NCBI GenBank assembly: GCA_964597445.1
Contig: CAZQXO010000005.1
Coordinates: forward strand, 14,804-78,803
Length of the DNA stretch: 64,000 bases
Reading direction: 5' to 3'
DNA from: UBA10649 sp964597445
GTDB lineage: Bacteria > Actinomycetota > Actinomycetes > S36-B12
The position numbers and the translations under genes are program-made. Below, piece after piece: positions 47,673 through 55,476 of the stretch. Within the stretch, counting starts at the first letter, position 1, and each line of letters starts with the position of its first letter. Below the pieces are notes generated by a model. It was given only the letters and a program-made list of their open reading frames with translations, was not told where the DNA came from and did not search any database.

Positions 47673-48419
47673 ATGTCACTATCCGCGCGCAAGCTGGTGG
47701 CTGAGTTCGTCGGGACCTTCCTGCTGGTCTTCCTGGCGGTCGGCGCAGCCATCTTCGGCATCGCCACCGTCGTGGGCGTCGATGGCAAGGGCCCGGGCTC
47801 AGGCGTCCTGGGCGTCGCCTTCGCCTTCGGACTCGTCCTGTTCGCCGTCGCCTACGCCTTCGGACCCATCTCCGGTGGGCACGTCAACCCGGCCGTGACC
47901 CTCGCGATGCTGCTCGGTCGGCGCATGCCCGCCAAGGAGGCCATCGGCTACTGGATCGTCCAGTTCCTCGGAGCCATCGCCGCAGCGGCTGTACTCAAGC
48001 TCTTCGTGTCCTCCTTCGGCGTCACCGACTACACGGGAGGCCTCGGCACCAACAGCTACGACAACGGCAACATCAACCTCGCCGGAGCCTTCGTGCTCGA
48101 GATGCTGCTCACGGCCGCCTTCGTGATGGTGATCCTGCTCGTCACCGAGCGCGTCGCCGCCCCGGGATTCGCCGGAGCGACCATCGGCTTCACCCTGGCC
48201 CTGGTCCACATCGTGGGCATCCCCCTCACCGGCACGTCGGTGAACCCGGCCCGGTCCTTCGGACCGGCCCTGCTCAACGGCGGGGAGTCGCTGTCCCAGG
48301 TCTGGCTCTTCATCCTGGCCCCGCTCGTCGGCGCCGTCCTGGCTGTCGTCGTGTGGAAGCTCACCCGAACCGAGAGCGCCGAGCCGGAGAAGCTGGTCGC
48401 CGGCTCCGAGCGCGAGTAG
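47673..48419 (+). CDS. aquaporin (AqpZ-like water channel)
   Basis: A 248-residue MIP-family protein with six membrane spans and two half-helices. The two NPA boxes are GGHVNPAVTLA and GTSVNPARSFGPAL. The histidine in LVHIVGIPLTG and the arginine after the second NPA fit the narrow selectivity filter of water channels rather than glycerol facilitators, an inference from motif only. GGAGGAG precedes ATG 47673. A CACAAT box at 47624-47629 is a possible -10. Confidence 0.92.
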   Translation: MSLSARKLVAEFVGTFLLVFLAVGAAIFGIATVVGVDGKGPGSGVLGVAFAFGLVLFAVAYAFGPISGGHVNPAVTLAMLLGRRMPAKEAIGYWIVQFLGAIAAAAVLKLFVSSFGVTDYTGGLGTNSYDNGNINLAGAFVLEMLLTAAFVMVILLVTERVAAPGFAGATIGFTLALVHIVGIPLTGTSVNPARSFGPALLNGGESLSQVWLFILAPLVGAVLAVVVWKLTRTESAEPEKLVAGSERE

Positions 48420-48427
48420 CCACCGAC

Positions 48428-48490
48428 AGCCACGGGACGATCGTGCGTCAGCCGGCGCAGCGCCGGCCGATGACCGATCGTCCCGTGGCT
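48428..48490. terminator. bidirectional terminator between aqpZ and lysA
   Basis: A perfect 16-base stem (48428-48443 with 48475-48490) encloses a second 7-base stem (gccggcg/cgccggc). It fills the 85 bases between the convergent aqpZ and lysA genes. Confidence 0.75.
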
Positions 48491-48504
48491 CGTCCGGGGA
48501 AGAT

Positions 48505-49920
48505 TCAGGCTCCGGGATCGAGACGGAGAACGTCGTCCATGGTCTCCCGACGGAGGACGACGGTGGACTCCCCCGCTCTCAGCGCGACCACGCCCGGGCG
48601 GGGAAGCAGGTTGTAGTTCGACGCCATGGCCCGGCAGTAGGCCCCCGTCGCCGCAACCGCGAGGAGGTCCCCCGGGGCGATGTCGGACGGGAGCCACGCG
48701 TCCCGCACGACGATGTCGCCGGACTCGCAGTGCTTGCCGACGATGCGGCAGAGGACGGGCTCAGCCGAGGACTCTCGTGAAGCCAGCACCACGGTGTAGC
48801 GAGCGTCGTAGAGGGCCGTGCGGATGTTGTCGCTCATCCCTCCGTCCACGGACACGTAGACACGGGTGGCGCCACCGTCGAGTCCCACGGGCTTGACCGT
48901 CCCGACCTCGTACAGCGTGATGCCCGCTGGGCCGACGATCGCCCGGCCGGGCTCGAACGCCAGGGCAGGCATCGGAATGCCCTCCTGAGCGCACTGCTTG
49001 CCGACGATCTCGCCGATCTGCAGAGCCATGTCCGGGACGTCGAGCGGGTCGTCGGTCTCCAGGTAGGCGATCCCCATCCCGCCTCCGAGGTTGAGCTCCT
49101 CGACCTCGATGCCCAGGTGATCCCAGAGCTGCTGGGCCACCGACACGACACGAGCCGCGGCCACCTCGAACCCCGATGCATCGAAGATCTGCGAGCCGAT
49201 GTGCGAATGCAGCCCCCGGAAGTCCAGGCTCGGAAGCTTCATGATCCGCCGGACCGCCTCCTCCGCCGCTCCCGAGGACATCGAGAGTCCGAACTTCTGA
49301 TCCTCATGGGCCGTTGCGATGAACTCGTGCGTGTGGGCCTCGACACCGACGGTCACGCGGACGAGGACGGGCTGCACGACACCTGCGCGAGCGGCCGCGT
49401 CGGCGATCCGGACGATGTCGTCGAACGAGTCGATCACGATGCGCCCGACTCCGGCCGCGACTCCCGCCTCGATCTCGGCCATGGACTTGTTGTTGCCGTG
49501 CATGAGCAGCCGATCCCCCGGCACGCCCGCCCGGAGTGCGACCTCGAGCTCGCCACCGGTCGCGACATCGATACCGAGGCCCTCCTCCGTGACCCATCGG
49601 GCGATGGCTGTCGTGAGGAAGGCCTTCGCGGCGTAGTACACAAGTGTCGCCCCGGCCTGAACGTAGGACGCGCGGTAACGGCGCGCCCGCTCCCTGAGAT
49701 CCTCCTCGTCGAGGACGAACAGCGGCGTCCCGTACTCGGCCGCCACATCGCGAACGTCACGTGCGCCCACCTCCAGGGCACCCGACGCGTTGCGCCGGGC
49801 CGACGACGGCCAGATCTCCCGCGCCAGGCGGTTCATGGCTGCAGCATCGGCCGGGCGGGCCGTGCCGTCGCGCTCCGGCATGACGTCACCGTGACGGGGC
49901 CCGGCGGGATGCGCTCGCAT
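48505..49920 (-). CDS. lysA: diaminopimelate decarboxylase
   Basis: A 471-residue PLP enzyme making L-lysine from meso-diaminopimelate. The PLP lysine is in VYYAAKAFLTT near residue 92, and HSHIGSQIFD, ELNLGGGMGIAY, FEPGRAIVGPAG and the GKHCESGDI region (active-site Cys of the partner subunit) follow. ATG 49920 lies 7 bases after a TAGCCT box, which supports it over internal ATGs. argS is 27 bases upstream. Confidence 0.96.
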   Translation of the reverse strand: MRAHPAGPRHGDVMPERDGTARPADAAAMNRLAREIWPSSARRNASGALEVGARDVRDVAAEYGTPLFVLDEEDLRERARRYRASYVQAGATLVYYAAKAFLTTAIARWVTEEGLGIDVATGGELEVALRAGVPGDRLLMHGNNKSMAEIEAGVAAGVGRIVIDSFDDIVRIADAAARAGVVQPVLVRVTVGVEAHTHEFIATAHEDQKFGLSMSSGAAEEAVRRIMKLPSLDFRGLHSHIGSQIFDASGFEVAAARVVSVAQQLWDHLGIEVEELNLGGGMGIAYLETDDPLDVPDMALQIGEIVGKQCAQEGIPMPALAFEPGRAIVGPAGITLYEVGTVKPVGLDGGATRVYVSVDGGMSDNIRTALYDARYTVVLASRESSAEPVLCRIVGKHCESGDIVVRDAWLPSDIAPGDLLAVAATGAYCRAMASNYNLLPRPGVVALRAGESTVVLRRETMDDVLRLDPGA

Positions 49921-49927
49921 GCGCGCA

Positions 49928-49933
49928 AGGCTA
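49928..49933 (-). promoter_or_regulatory. -10 box of lysA (TAGCCT), probably leaderless
   Basis: TAGCCT ends 7 bases before ATG 49920, so lysA need not depend on argS transcription. Confidence 0.5.
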
Positions 49934-49947
49934 GGCGCTGGTGGCGA

Positions 49948-51606
49948 CTACATGCGCTCCGGGGCGCTCACACCGAGCATGTCGAGTCCGTTCGCCAGGG
50001 TCTGGCGAGCTGCCGCGCAGAGCCACAGGCGAGCCACATGGATCGGGGCACGCTCCTCATCCGATCGCGGGAGGACACGACAGTCGTCGTAGAAGCGGTG
50101 GTAGGCGGTGGCGAGATCCTCGAGGTAGCGCGCCACACGGTGGGGCTCCCTAAGCTCGGCCGCACTCGCCACGACCCGGGGGAATTCGGCGATCATGCCC
50201 AGCAGGTTGTTCTCTCGCTCGTGATCGAGGAGGGAGGGATCGAAGCCATCTGACCGCCAGTCGATACCTGTCTCGGCAGCATTTCGCAGGACGGAGGAGA
50301 TCCGGGCATGCGCGTACTGCACATAGAAGACGGGGTTGTCACTGGTCGCTCGCGTCATCTCCTCGAGGTCGAGGGTGAGGGGCGAGTCCGCTGGATACCG
50401 CGCCAGCGTGTAGCGGGCCGCATCCACGCCGACCTCCTCGACGAGGTCGTCCAGGGTCACGATCGTGCCGGCTCGCTTGGAGAGCTTGACCTCCTCGCCC
50501 CCGCGCGTGATCTTGACCAGCTGACCGATCAGAACCTCGACGTTGGCATCCATGTCGTCACCGGCGCACGCCGCGACGGCGCGAAGCCGGTTGACGTAAC
50601 CATGATGATCGGCGCCCAGGAGGTAGATGTTGACATCGAACCCTCGCGCCCTCTTGTCCACGTAGTAGGCGGTATCGGATGCGAAGTACGTGTACTCACC
50701 GTCGGCCTTGACCAGCACGCGATCCTTGTCGTCGCCGAAATCAGTCGTGCGCAGCCATACCGCACCCTCCTGGTCGAACACATGCCCCTGACTCCGGAGC
50801 TTGGCCATGCCCCGCTCGACCGCGCCTGACTCGTGCAGGCTTCGCTCCGAGAACCAGACATCGAAGTGCGTGCGGAACAGCGCGAGCACCTGCTGCTGCT
50901 GCGTGAGCTGCAGCGCATATGCCGCCTCGCGGAAGGCGACGAGCTGCTCGCTCTCCGGCAGGCTTGTGATGTCGGGGCGGGCGATCATGATGGCGGCAGC
51001 CAGATCGAGGATGTAGCCGCCGTGATAGCCGTCCTCCGGCACGGGGCGGCCGTTGGCCGCCGCCATGACGGAGGCTCCGAACTTGTCCATCTGGACACCG
51101 CGATCATTGATGTAGAACTCCGTCGCCACCTCGGCCCCGGCGGCCGCGAGGACCCGGGCGATGGCGTCGCCCACCGCCGCCCACCGCGTGTGGCCCAGGT
51201 GCAGGGGCCCCGTCGGATTGGCCGAGATGAACTCGACATTCACCCGACGACCGGCGAGGGAGGTGCTGTGACCCCACGAGCGTCCGGCCTCGACCGCCAC
51301 GCGCGCCACATCCCCCTGGGCCGCGGCATCGAGCCGGACGTTGATGAAGCCCGGGCCGGCGACCTCGGCCGAGGCGATCCCCTCCACGCCCTCGAGCCGA
51401 CCAGCGATGAGTTCCGCGAGATCCCGAGGGGGCATCGCGACCTGCTTGGCCAGGGTCAGCGCCACATTCGTGGCATAGTCGCCGTGCTCACGGCTCTTGG
51501 GGCGCTCGATCCGGACGTCGGGGCTCCCGGAGAGGCTCAGGGCCCCTTCGGCCATGAGCTCATCGAGGGTGGCGCGCACCGCTGCAGCCAGGTGGTCCGG
51601 ATTCAC
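49948..51606 (-). CDS. argS: arginyl-tRNA synthetase
   Basis: A 552-residue class I synthetase. The HIGH-type motif is ANPTGPLHLGHTRW near residue 130, and the KMSKS position reads KLSKRAGT near 350. The N-terminal Add-1 domain (1-100) and the C-terminal anticodon-binding helical domain with RFYDDCRVL are intact. GTG 51606 lies 6 bases after a TAGGCT box. The gene order argS-lysA-hom is the mycobacterial one. Confidence 0.97.
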   Translation of the reverse strand: MNPDHLAAAVRATLDELMAEGALSLSGSPDVRIERPKSREHGDYATNVALTLAKQVAMPPRDLAELIAGRLEGVEGIASAEVAGPGFINVRLDAAAQGDVARVAVEAGRSWGHSTSLAGRRVNVEFISANPTGPLHLGHTRWAAVGDAIARVLAAAGAEVATEFYINDRGVQMDKFGASVMAAANGRPVPEDGYHGGYILDLAAAIMIARPDITSLPESEQLVAFREAAYALQLTQQQQVLALFRTHFDVWFSERSLHESGAVERGMAKLRSQGHVFDQEGAVWLRTTDFGDDKDRVLVKADGEYTYFASDTAYYVDKRARGFDVNIYLLGADHHGYVNRLRAVAACAGDDMDANVEVLIGQLVKITRGGEEVKLSKRAGTIVTLDDLVEEVGVDAARYTLARYPADSPLTLDLEEMTRATSDNPVFYVQYAHARISSVLRNAAETGIDWRSDGFDPSLLDHERENNLLGMIAEFPRVVASAAELREPHRVARYLEDLATAYHRFYDDCRVLPRSDEERAPIHVARLWLCAAARQTLANGLDMLGVSAPERM

Positions 51607-51612
51607 GTCGCG

Positions 51613-51618
51613 AGCCTA
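51613..51618 (-). promoter_or_regulatory. -10 box of argS (TAGGCT), probably leaderless
   Basis: TAGGCT ends 6 bases before GTG 51606. Confidence 0.55.
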
Positions 51619-51656
51619 TCTTCGCGATAGTGGAGGCCCACGCGTGACTGACGGGC

Positions 51657-51838
51657 TATGCTTCCCTCAGGCAAGGCCAGTCAGCACCACCGTTCTTCAG
51701 GTGCCCGCCCCCGTGGTGGGCATCAGCGTTTCTGGGCTCTCGCGCGGGAACGGGACGACGGTATGAGCGGCTCAGCCGCGTGTCGGGCGCCCGTCCGGCA
51801 CGACGTCCCAGAAGTACCCCGCTAGGAGAATGTGCATC
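51657..51838 (+). promoter_or_regulatory. possible promoter and long leader of the cold-shock gene
   Basis: TATGCT at 51657-51662 is the best -10 candidate in the argS-csp divergent region and would give a leader of about 170 bases. Long leaders are typical of cold-shock mRNAs. A CGCCCCCGTGG-rich stretch could fold. Evidence is limited to pattern. Confidence 0.35.
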
Positions 51839-52042
51839 ATGGCTCAAGGAACCGTGAAGTGGTTCAACGCTGAGAAGGGCTACGGCTTCATCGCCCAGGC
51901 CGACGGTGGCCCGGACGTGTTCGTCCACTACTCGGCCATCCAGTCCGACGGCTACCGCTCCCTCGAGGAGAACCAGGTCGTGGAGTTCGACATCGTCCAG
52001 GGCCCGAAGGGCCCCCAGGCCGACAAGGTCCGGACCGCCTAG
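51839..52042 (+). CDS. cspA: cold-shock protein (CspA family)
   Basis: A 67-residue OB-fold RNA chaperone starting MAQGTVKWFNAEKGYGFI, with RNP1 (KGYGFI) and RNP2 (VFVHY) complete. GGAG at 51825-51828 lies 10 bases before ATG 51839; the in-frame ATG at 51830 would add three residues that the family lacks. A hairpin terminator follows after 30 bases. Confidence 0.96.
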   Translation: MAQGTVKWFNAEKGYGFIAQADGGPDVFVHYSAIQSDGYRSLEENQVVEFDIVQGPKGPQADKVRTA

Positions 52043-52072
52043 ACCCCGCATCCCGGATCCCGGGACGCACCC

Positions 52073-52102
52073 GAAGGGCCCTGTCAGATGGCAGGGCCCT
52101 TC
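52073..52102 (+). terminator. cspA terminator
   Basis: gaagggccctg and cagggcccttc form a perfect 11-base stem with an 8-base loop. A smaller stem (tcccgg/ccggga region, 52051-52064) lies just before it. No T-run follows. Confidence 0.75.
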
Positions 52103-52120
52103 GTCATGGGCGGGGTCAGG

Positions 52121-52126
52121 CACAAT
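52121..52126 (+). promoter_or_regulatory. -10 box (CACAAT) of the small membrane-protein gene
   Basis: CACAAT ends 6 bases before ATG 52133; the same hexamer and spacing occur at 16880 and 55465. Confidence 0.45.
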
Positions 52127-52132
52127 GGCGGC

Positions 52133-52429
52133 ATGGCCGAGGATGACATCGAACGTCTGCTGCGCGAGCTCAATGCGACGCCCGGGGGCCAGCCGACGAG
52201 TTCCCGGGAACCCGCGACGAAGCCCTCGGGTGACGTGACCTCCCGAGGGGGCTCGGCGGGGGGACGTATCGCGTTCGCGGCCGTCGCCGCCGGAGTCACC
52301 GGCGTGGGGGGCTTCCTGTTCGCCGTGTTCACGCCCTGGACGGACGCGCTCGACATGGGGTTCGCCGCAGGCGTCGCAGCATTCCTCACCGGGCTTGTGG
52401 CTGGTCCTCCCCGGTGGTTCTCGTCCTGA
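52133..52429 (+). CDS. small two-span membrane protein of unknown function
   Basis: A 98-residue protein. The N-terminal 45 residues are hydrophilic (MAEDDIERLLRELNATPGG, then Ser/Thr/Pro-rich); two hydrophobic segments follow (RIAFAAVAAGVTGVGGFLFAVF and MGFAAGVAAFLTGLVAG). I do not recognise the family. Its last 44 bases overlap the 3' end of the brkB-like gene on the other strand. The leaderless-type -10 box supports a real gene. Confidence 0.6.
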   Translation: MAEDDIERLLRELNATPGGQPTSSREPATKPSGDVTSRGGSAGGRIAFAAVAAGVTGVGGFLFAVFTPWTDALDMGFAAGVAAFLTGLVAGPPRWFSS

Positions 52430-53261
52430 GCCGCTGCGATCGGGCCTCGATGACCGCTCCGAACAGGAGCGCGACGAAGCACAGGTACAGCCACAGCAGG
52501 ATCACGATCGCGGTGCCGAACAGGAGCACCGCCGTGCTGATCGTCGACGAGAAGTGCGCGTAGATCCCCACACCGACGGTCGATGCTGAGATGCCGAGCG
52601 TGGCCGTCCAGGCGCCCAGCGAGAGCCACGGCACGCGCACGGACTGGTCCGGAGCGTGCTGCAGAAGCCAGCGCACAGCCAGGAACACGAGGGCGATCAC
52701 GATGGCCCAATCGAGCCCTGCCACACCCGTCGTGACGGGGATCGTCGACAGGCCCAGCCACGAGAGGATCTTCGGGACGACCGTCAGGAGCACGATCAGG
52801 GCTACTCCGACGATCAAGGCCACGAGGGTCACGATGGTCGCGATGCCACGCTCGAGGAGTCCGCTGCGAGTCTCGGTCACGTCGAATGCCGTGTTCATGG
52901 CCATGCGGAGCCCGAGCACCACTTTCGAGGATGCGTAGACGGCCACGAGCAGTCCGACAACGGTGGCCAGGGTGAAGGAGGTGCCCGACGCGGACTCGAT
53001 CGCCGTGACGAGGGAGTCGCCCAGGGGCCTGACGGCCTCGAAGGTGTCCGGCGCCCGCTCGGCCAGCCGATCCAGCGCCTGCCGAACCTCCGACGGGTTC
53101 AGGAGCAGTCCCGCGAGCGTGCCGAACGCCAGCGCCGCGGGCGCGAGGGACAGCGCGACGAAGTAGGACAGACCACCGGCAGCGAGGGAGGAGCGCGTGC
53201 GCCGATAGTCCTCCGACAGCTCGCGCGCAGCGGCCACCACGCGATCCCACCTGTCGCCCAT
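52386..53261 (-). CDS. YihY/BrkB-family integral membrane protein
   Basis: A 290-residue protein with about six membrane spans and the family marks SSLAAGGLSYFVALSLAPAALA near the start, GLRMAMNTAFDVTETRSGL in the middle and FGTAIVILLWLYLCFVALLFGAVIEA near the end. YihY proteins were once annotated as ribonuclease BN in error; their transport role is unproven. ATG 53261 follows a CAGGAT box by 6 bases. Confidence 0.88.
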   Translation of the reverse strand: MGDRWDRVVAAARELSEDYRRTRSSLAAGGLSYFVALSLAPAALAFGTLAGLLLNPSEVRQALDRLAERAPDTFEAVRPLGDSLVTAIESASGTSFTLATVVGLLVAVYASSKVVLGLRMAMNTAFDVTETRSGLLERGIATIVTLVALIVGVALIVLLTVVPKILSWLGLSTIPVTTGVAGLDWAIVIALVFLAVRWLLQHAPDQSVRVPWLSLGAWTATLGISASTVGVGIYAHFSSTISTAVLLFGTAIVILLWLYLCFVALLFGAVIEARSQRLRTRTTGEDQPQAR

Positions 53262-53267
53262 GACGCC

Positions 53268-53273
53268 ATCCTG
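53268..53273 (-). promoter_or_regulatory. -10 box of the yihY-like gene (CAGGAT), probably leaderless
   Basis: CAGGAT ends 6 bases before ATG 53261. Confidence 0.4.
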
Positions 53274-53328
53274 TCGGACGCCTGCTCGGCTGCCCACGCA
53301 GGAGCGCTGATAGCCTTTCACGGCCCGA

Positions 53329-53401
53329 GCCCCCGTAGCTCAGGGGATAGAGCGCCGGTTTCCGGTACCGAAGGTCGCAGGTTCGAATCCTGCCGGGGGC
53401 G
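53329..53401 (+). tRNA. tRNA-Arg (anticodon CCG)
   Basis: A 73-base cloverleaf. The acceptor stem GCCCCCG/CGGGGGC is perfect, the D arm is GCTC...GAGC, the anticodon loop is TTCCGGT (CCG, reading CGG), the variable loop is AGGTC, and the T arm GCAGG-TTCGAAT-CCTGC is perfect. The anticodon stem CCGGT/ACCGA has one C-A mismatch at its first pair. CCA is not encoded. The next gene starts 5 bases downstream. Confidence 0.95.
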
Positions 53402-53405
53402 CTCC

Positions 53406-54089
53406 ATGGATCACATGACTGACGCCCGCCAGCCCCGCGCGCACTTCGCGCTGACCGGGGCCGGCGTCTACCCCTACGTGGTGGCCGCCTTCGTCGGCCT
53501 GCTCCTGCTGTCGAACATCGGAGCCACCAAGTTCATCGCCCTCGGCCCCCTCACCTTCGACGGCGGAGCCATCCTCTTCCCCCTGACCTACATCATCGGC
53601 GACGTCCTCAGCGAGGTGTACGGACTTCGCGCCGCTCGACGGGCGATCTTCCTGGGCTTCGTCATGTCCATCGTCGCGGCGCTCACGTTCTGGCTGATTC
53701 AACTGGCACCTCCGGCAGACTTCTGGGAGAACCAGTCCGCCTTCGAATCGATCCTCGGATTCGTTCCCGCGATCGTGCTGGCAAGCGTCCTCGCCTTCCT
53801 CTCCGGGCAGCTCGTCAACGCCTACGTCCTCGTGAGGATCAAGGAGCGGACTCGGGAGCGACGACTGTGGCTGAGGCTCACGTCGTCGACCGTCGCCGGC
53901 GAGTTCGTCGACACCCTCGTCTTCTGCACGATCTACGGACTCGCCTTCGGGCTGGCCTTCGGGGACTTCCTCAACTACTTCATCGTCGGATTCACCTACA
54001 AGGTGGCGGTGGAGATCGTTCTCCTGCCTGTCACCTACCGTGTGATCGCCGCCGTCAAGCGACGTGAGCCCACCTACGCCCTCGGCTGA
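53406..54089 (+). CDS. yhhQ: queuosine precursor transporter (YhhQ/QPTR, VUT family)
   Basis: A 227-residue membrane protein with about six spans. Family marks are LLLLSNIGATKF, FPLTYIIGDVLSEVYG, and a C-terminal FCTIYGLAFG...YKVAVEIVLLPVTYRVI. YhhQ proteins import preQ0, preQ1 or queuine. It faces tgt, the enzyme that inserts the imported base, with 24 bases between stops. The ATG lies 5 bases after tRNA-Arg, so there is no room for its own promoter; ATG 53415 is an alternative start. Confidence 0.92.
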   Translation: MDHMTDARQPRAHFALTGAGVYPYVVAAFVGLLLLSNIGATKFIALGPLTFDGGAILFPLTYIIGDVLSEVYGLRAARRAIFLGFVMSIVAALTFWLIQLAPPADFWENQSAFESILGFVPAIVLASVLAFLSGQLVNAYVLVRIKERTRERRLWLRLTSSTVAGEFVDTLVFCTIYGLAFGLAFGDFLNYFIVGFTYKVAVEIVLLPVTYRVIAAVKRREPTYALG

Positions 54090-54113
54090 GGTCAGCGCAA
54101 GAGCATCGCGCGC

Positions 54114-55319
54114 CTAGGCCCGCGCAGGTCGCGCCTCCCGCCCGAGGACGTCATCCCGATAGTCCGTGAAGGTCCCTTCGGCGATGCTGGCGCGGATCCC
54201 GTCGATGAGCCGGATGATGTAGCGCTCGTTGTGGATCGTCGCCAGCATGGCGGCCAGGATCTCCTTCGCCTTGAATAGGTGATGCAGGTAGGCCCGTGTG
54301 TAGTGCAGGCACGTGTAGCAGTCGCAGGAGTCGTCGATGGGTGCGAAGTCGCGGCGATAGACACCGTTCGTAAGGTGGAATCGGCGCACCGGGTGATACA
54401 CGGTTCCGTTGCGGGCATTGCGCGACGGAGCAACGCAATCGAACGTGTCGGCCCCGTTCTCGACAGCGGCGAACACATCGTCCGGCTCACCGATTCCGAG
54501 AAGGTGCCTCGGCTTTCCCTCCGGGAGCTCCTCGCAGACCCAGCGCACGATCGTGCCGAGGTGCTCCTTCTCGAGCGCTCCTCCGATACCGAATCCGTCG
54601 ACGTCCAGCGCCGCAAGGCCGGCAGCCGACCGTCGCCGCAGATCCTCGTACTGGGCGCCCTGGACCACGGCGAAGAGGGCCTGATAGGGGTGCTCCTCTC
54701 GCTCCCGGGTGAGGCGCTGATGCTCGACCACGCATCTCTCGGCCCAGGCCTGCGTGCGTCCGACAGACATCTCCTGGTACTCACGTGTGTTCAGGAGGGT
54801 CGTGCACTCATCGAAGGCGAAGATGATGTCGGCACCCAGCGCATGCTGCACCTGCATCGACACCTCTGGCGTGAACCGGTGCATGCTCCCGTCGAGGTGC
54901 GACTTGAAGGTGACCCCATCGTCGTCCACGTGCGCGAGCCGATCCTTCCCTGCCGCGATGACGTCATCCGACCGCTTGGTCGAGACATCCATGGCCAGGA
55001 TCTTCTTGAATCCGACGCCAAGGGACAGCACCTGGAATCCCCCGCTGTCGGTGATGGTCGGTCCGTGCCACCCCATGAAGGCCGCGAGCCCGCCAGCCGC
55101 ATCGACGATGTCCGGTCCGGGCTGGAGGTACAGGTGGTACGCGTTGGCGAGGATCACCTGCGCCCCGAGCTCACGCATGGTCTCGGGAAGGACGGCCTTC
55201 ACCGTCGCTTTGGTTCCGACCGGCGTGAAGGCAGGCGTCCGAATGTCACCGTGCGGGGTGTGGATGATCCCCGTTCGACCGAACGAACCTTCGAGGCGAT
55301 GCTCGATGTCGAAGGAGAA
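54114..55319 (-). CDS. tgt: tRNA-guanine transglycosylase (5' end in assembly gap)
   Basis: Exchanges guanine 34 of GUN-anticodon tRNAs for a 7-deazaguanine on the path to queuosine. ANAYHLYLQPGPD and MGWHGPTITDSGGFQVLSL begin the barrel, FAFDEC holds the base-recognition Asp, DTFDCVAPSRNARNG the nucleophile Asp, and CDCYTCLHYTRAYLHH the zinc site. The loop that contacts the base side chain reads GGALEKEHL rather than proteobacterial GGLAVGE. About 402 residues are visible; only the first few are lost in the N run at 55320. Confidence 0.95.
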   Translation of the reverse strand, partial: FSFDIEHRLEGSFGRTGIIHTPHGDIRTPAFTPVGTKATVKAVLPETMRELGAQVILANAYHLYLQPGPDIVDAAGGLAAFMGWHGPTITDSGGFQVLSLGVGFKKILAMDVSTKRSDDVIAAGKDRLAHVDDDGVTFKSHLDGSMHRFTPEVSMQVQHALGADIIFAFDECTTLLNTREYQEMSVGRTQAWAERCVVEHQRLTREREEHPYQALFAVVQGAQYEDLRRRSAAGLAALDVDGFGIGGALEKEHLGTIVRWVCEELPEGKPRHLLGIGEPDDVFAAVENGADTFDCVAPSRNARNGTVYHPVRRFHLTNGVYRRDFAPIDDSCDCYTCLHYTRAYLHHLFKAKEILAAMLATIHNERYIIRLIDGIRASIAEGTFTDYRDDVLGREARPARA

Positions 55320-55419
55320 NNNNNNNNNNNNNNNNNNNNNNNNNNNNNNNNNNNNNNNNNNNNNNNNNNNNNNNNNNNNNNNNNNNNNNNNNNNNNNNNN
55401 NNNNNNNNNNNNNNNNNNN
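55320..55419. other. assembly gap (100 N) over the tgt start
   Basis: One hundred Ns of unknown true length. It hides the tgt start codon, its promoter and any short gene between tgt and the next hydrolase. Confidence 0.95.
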
Positions 55420-55464
55420 CATGACCCGACCCTAATCGTCACCTCGGAACAACCCGTGAGCCCT

Positions 55465-55470
55465 CACAAT
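55465..55470 (+). promoter_or_regulatory. -10 box (CACAAT) of the meta-cleavage-type hydrolase gene
   Basis: CACAAT ends 6 bases before GTG 55477. Confidence 0.45.
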
Positions 55471-55476
55471 GGGGCC

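Noticed and set aside
55420..55476. Open frame running from tgt antisense through the N gap into the hydrolase
   Set aside because: It exists only because N is translated as X; the hydrolase begins at GTG 55477 (or 55456).
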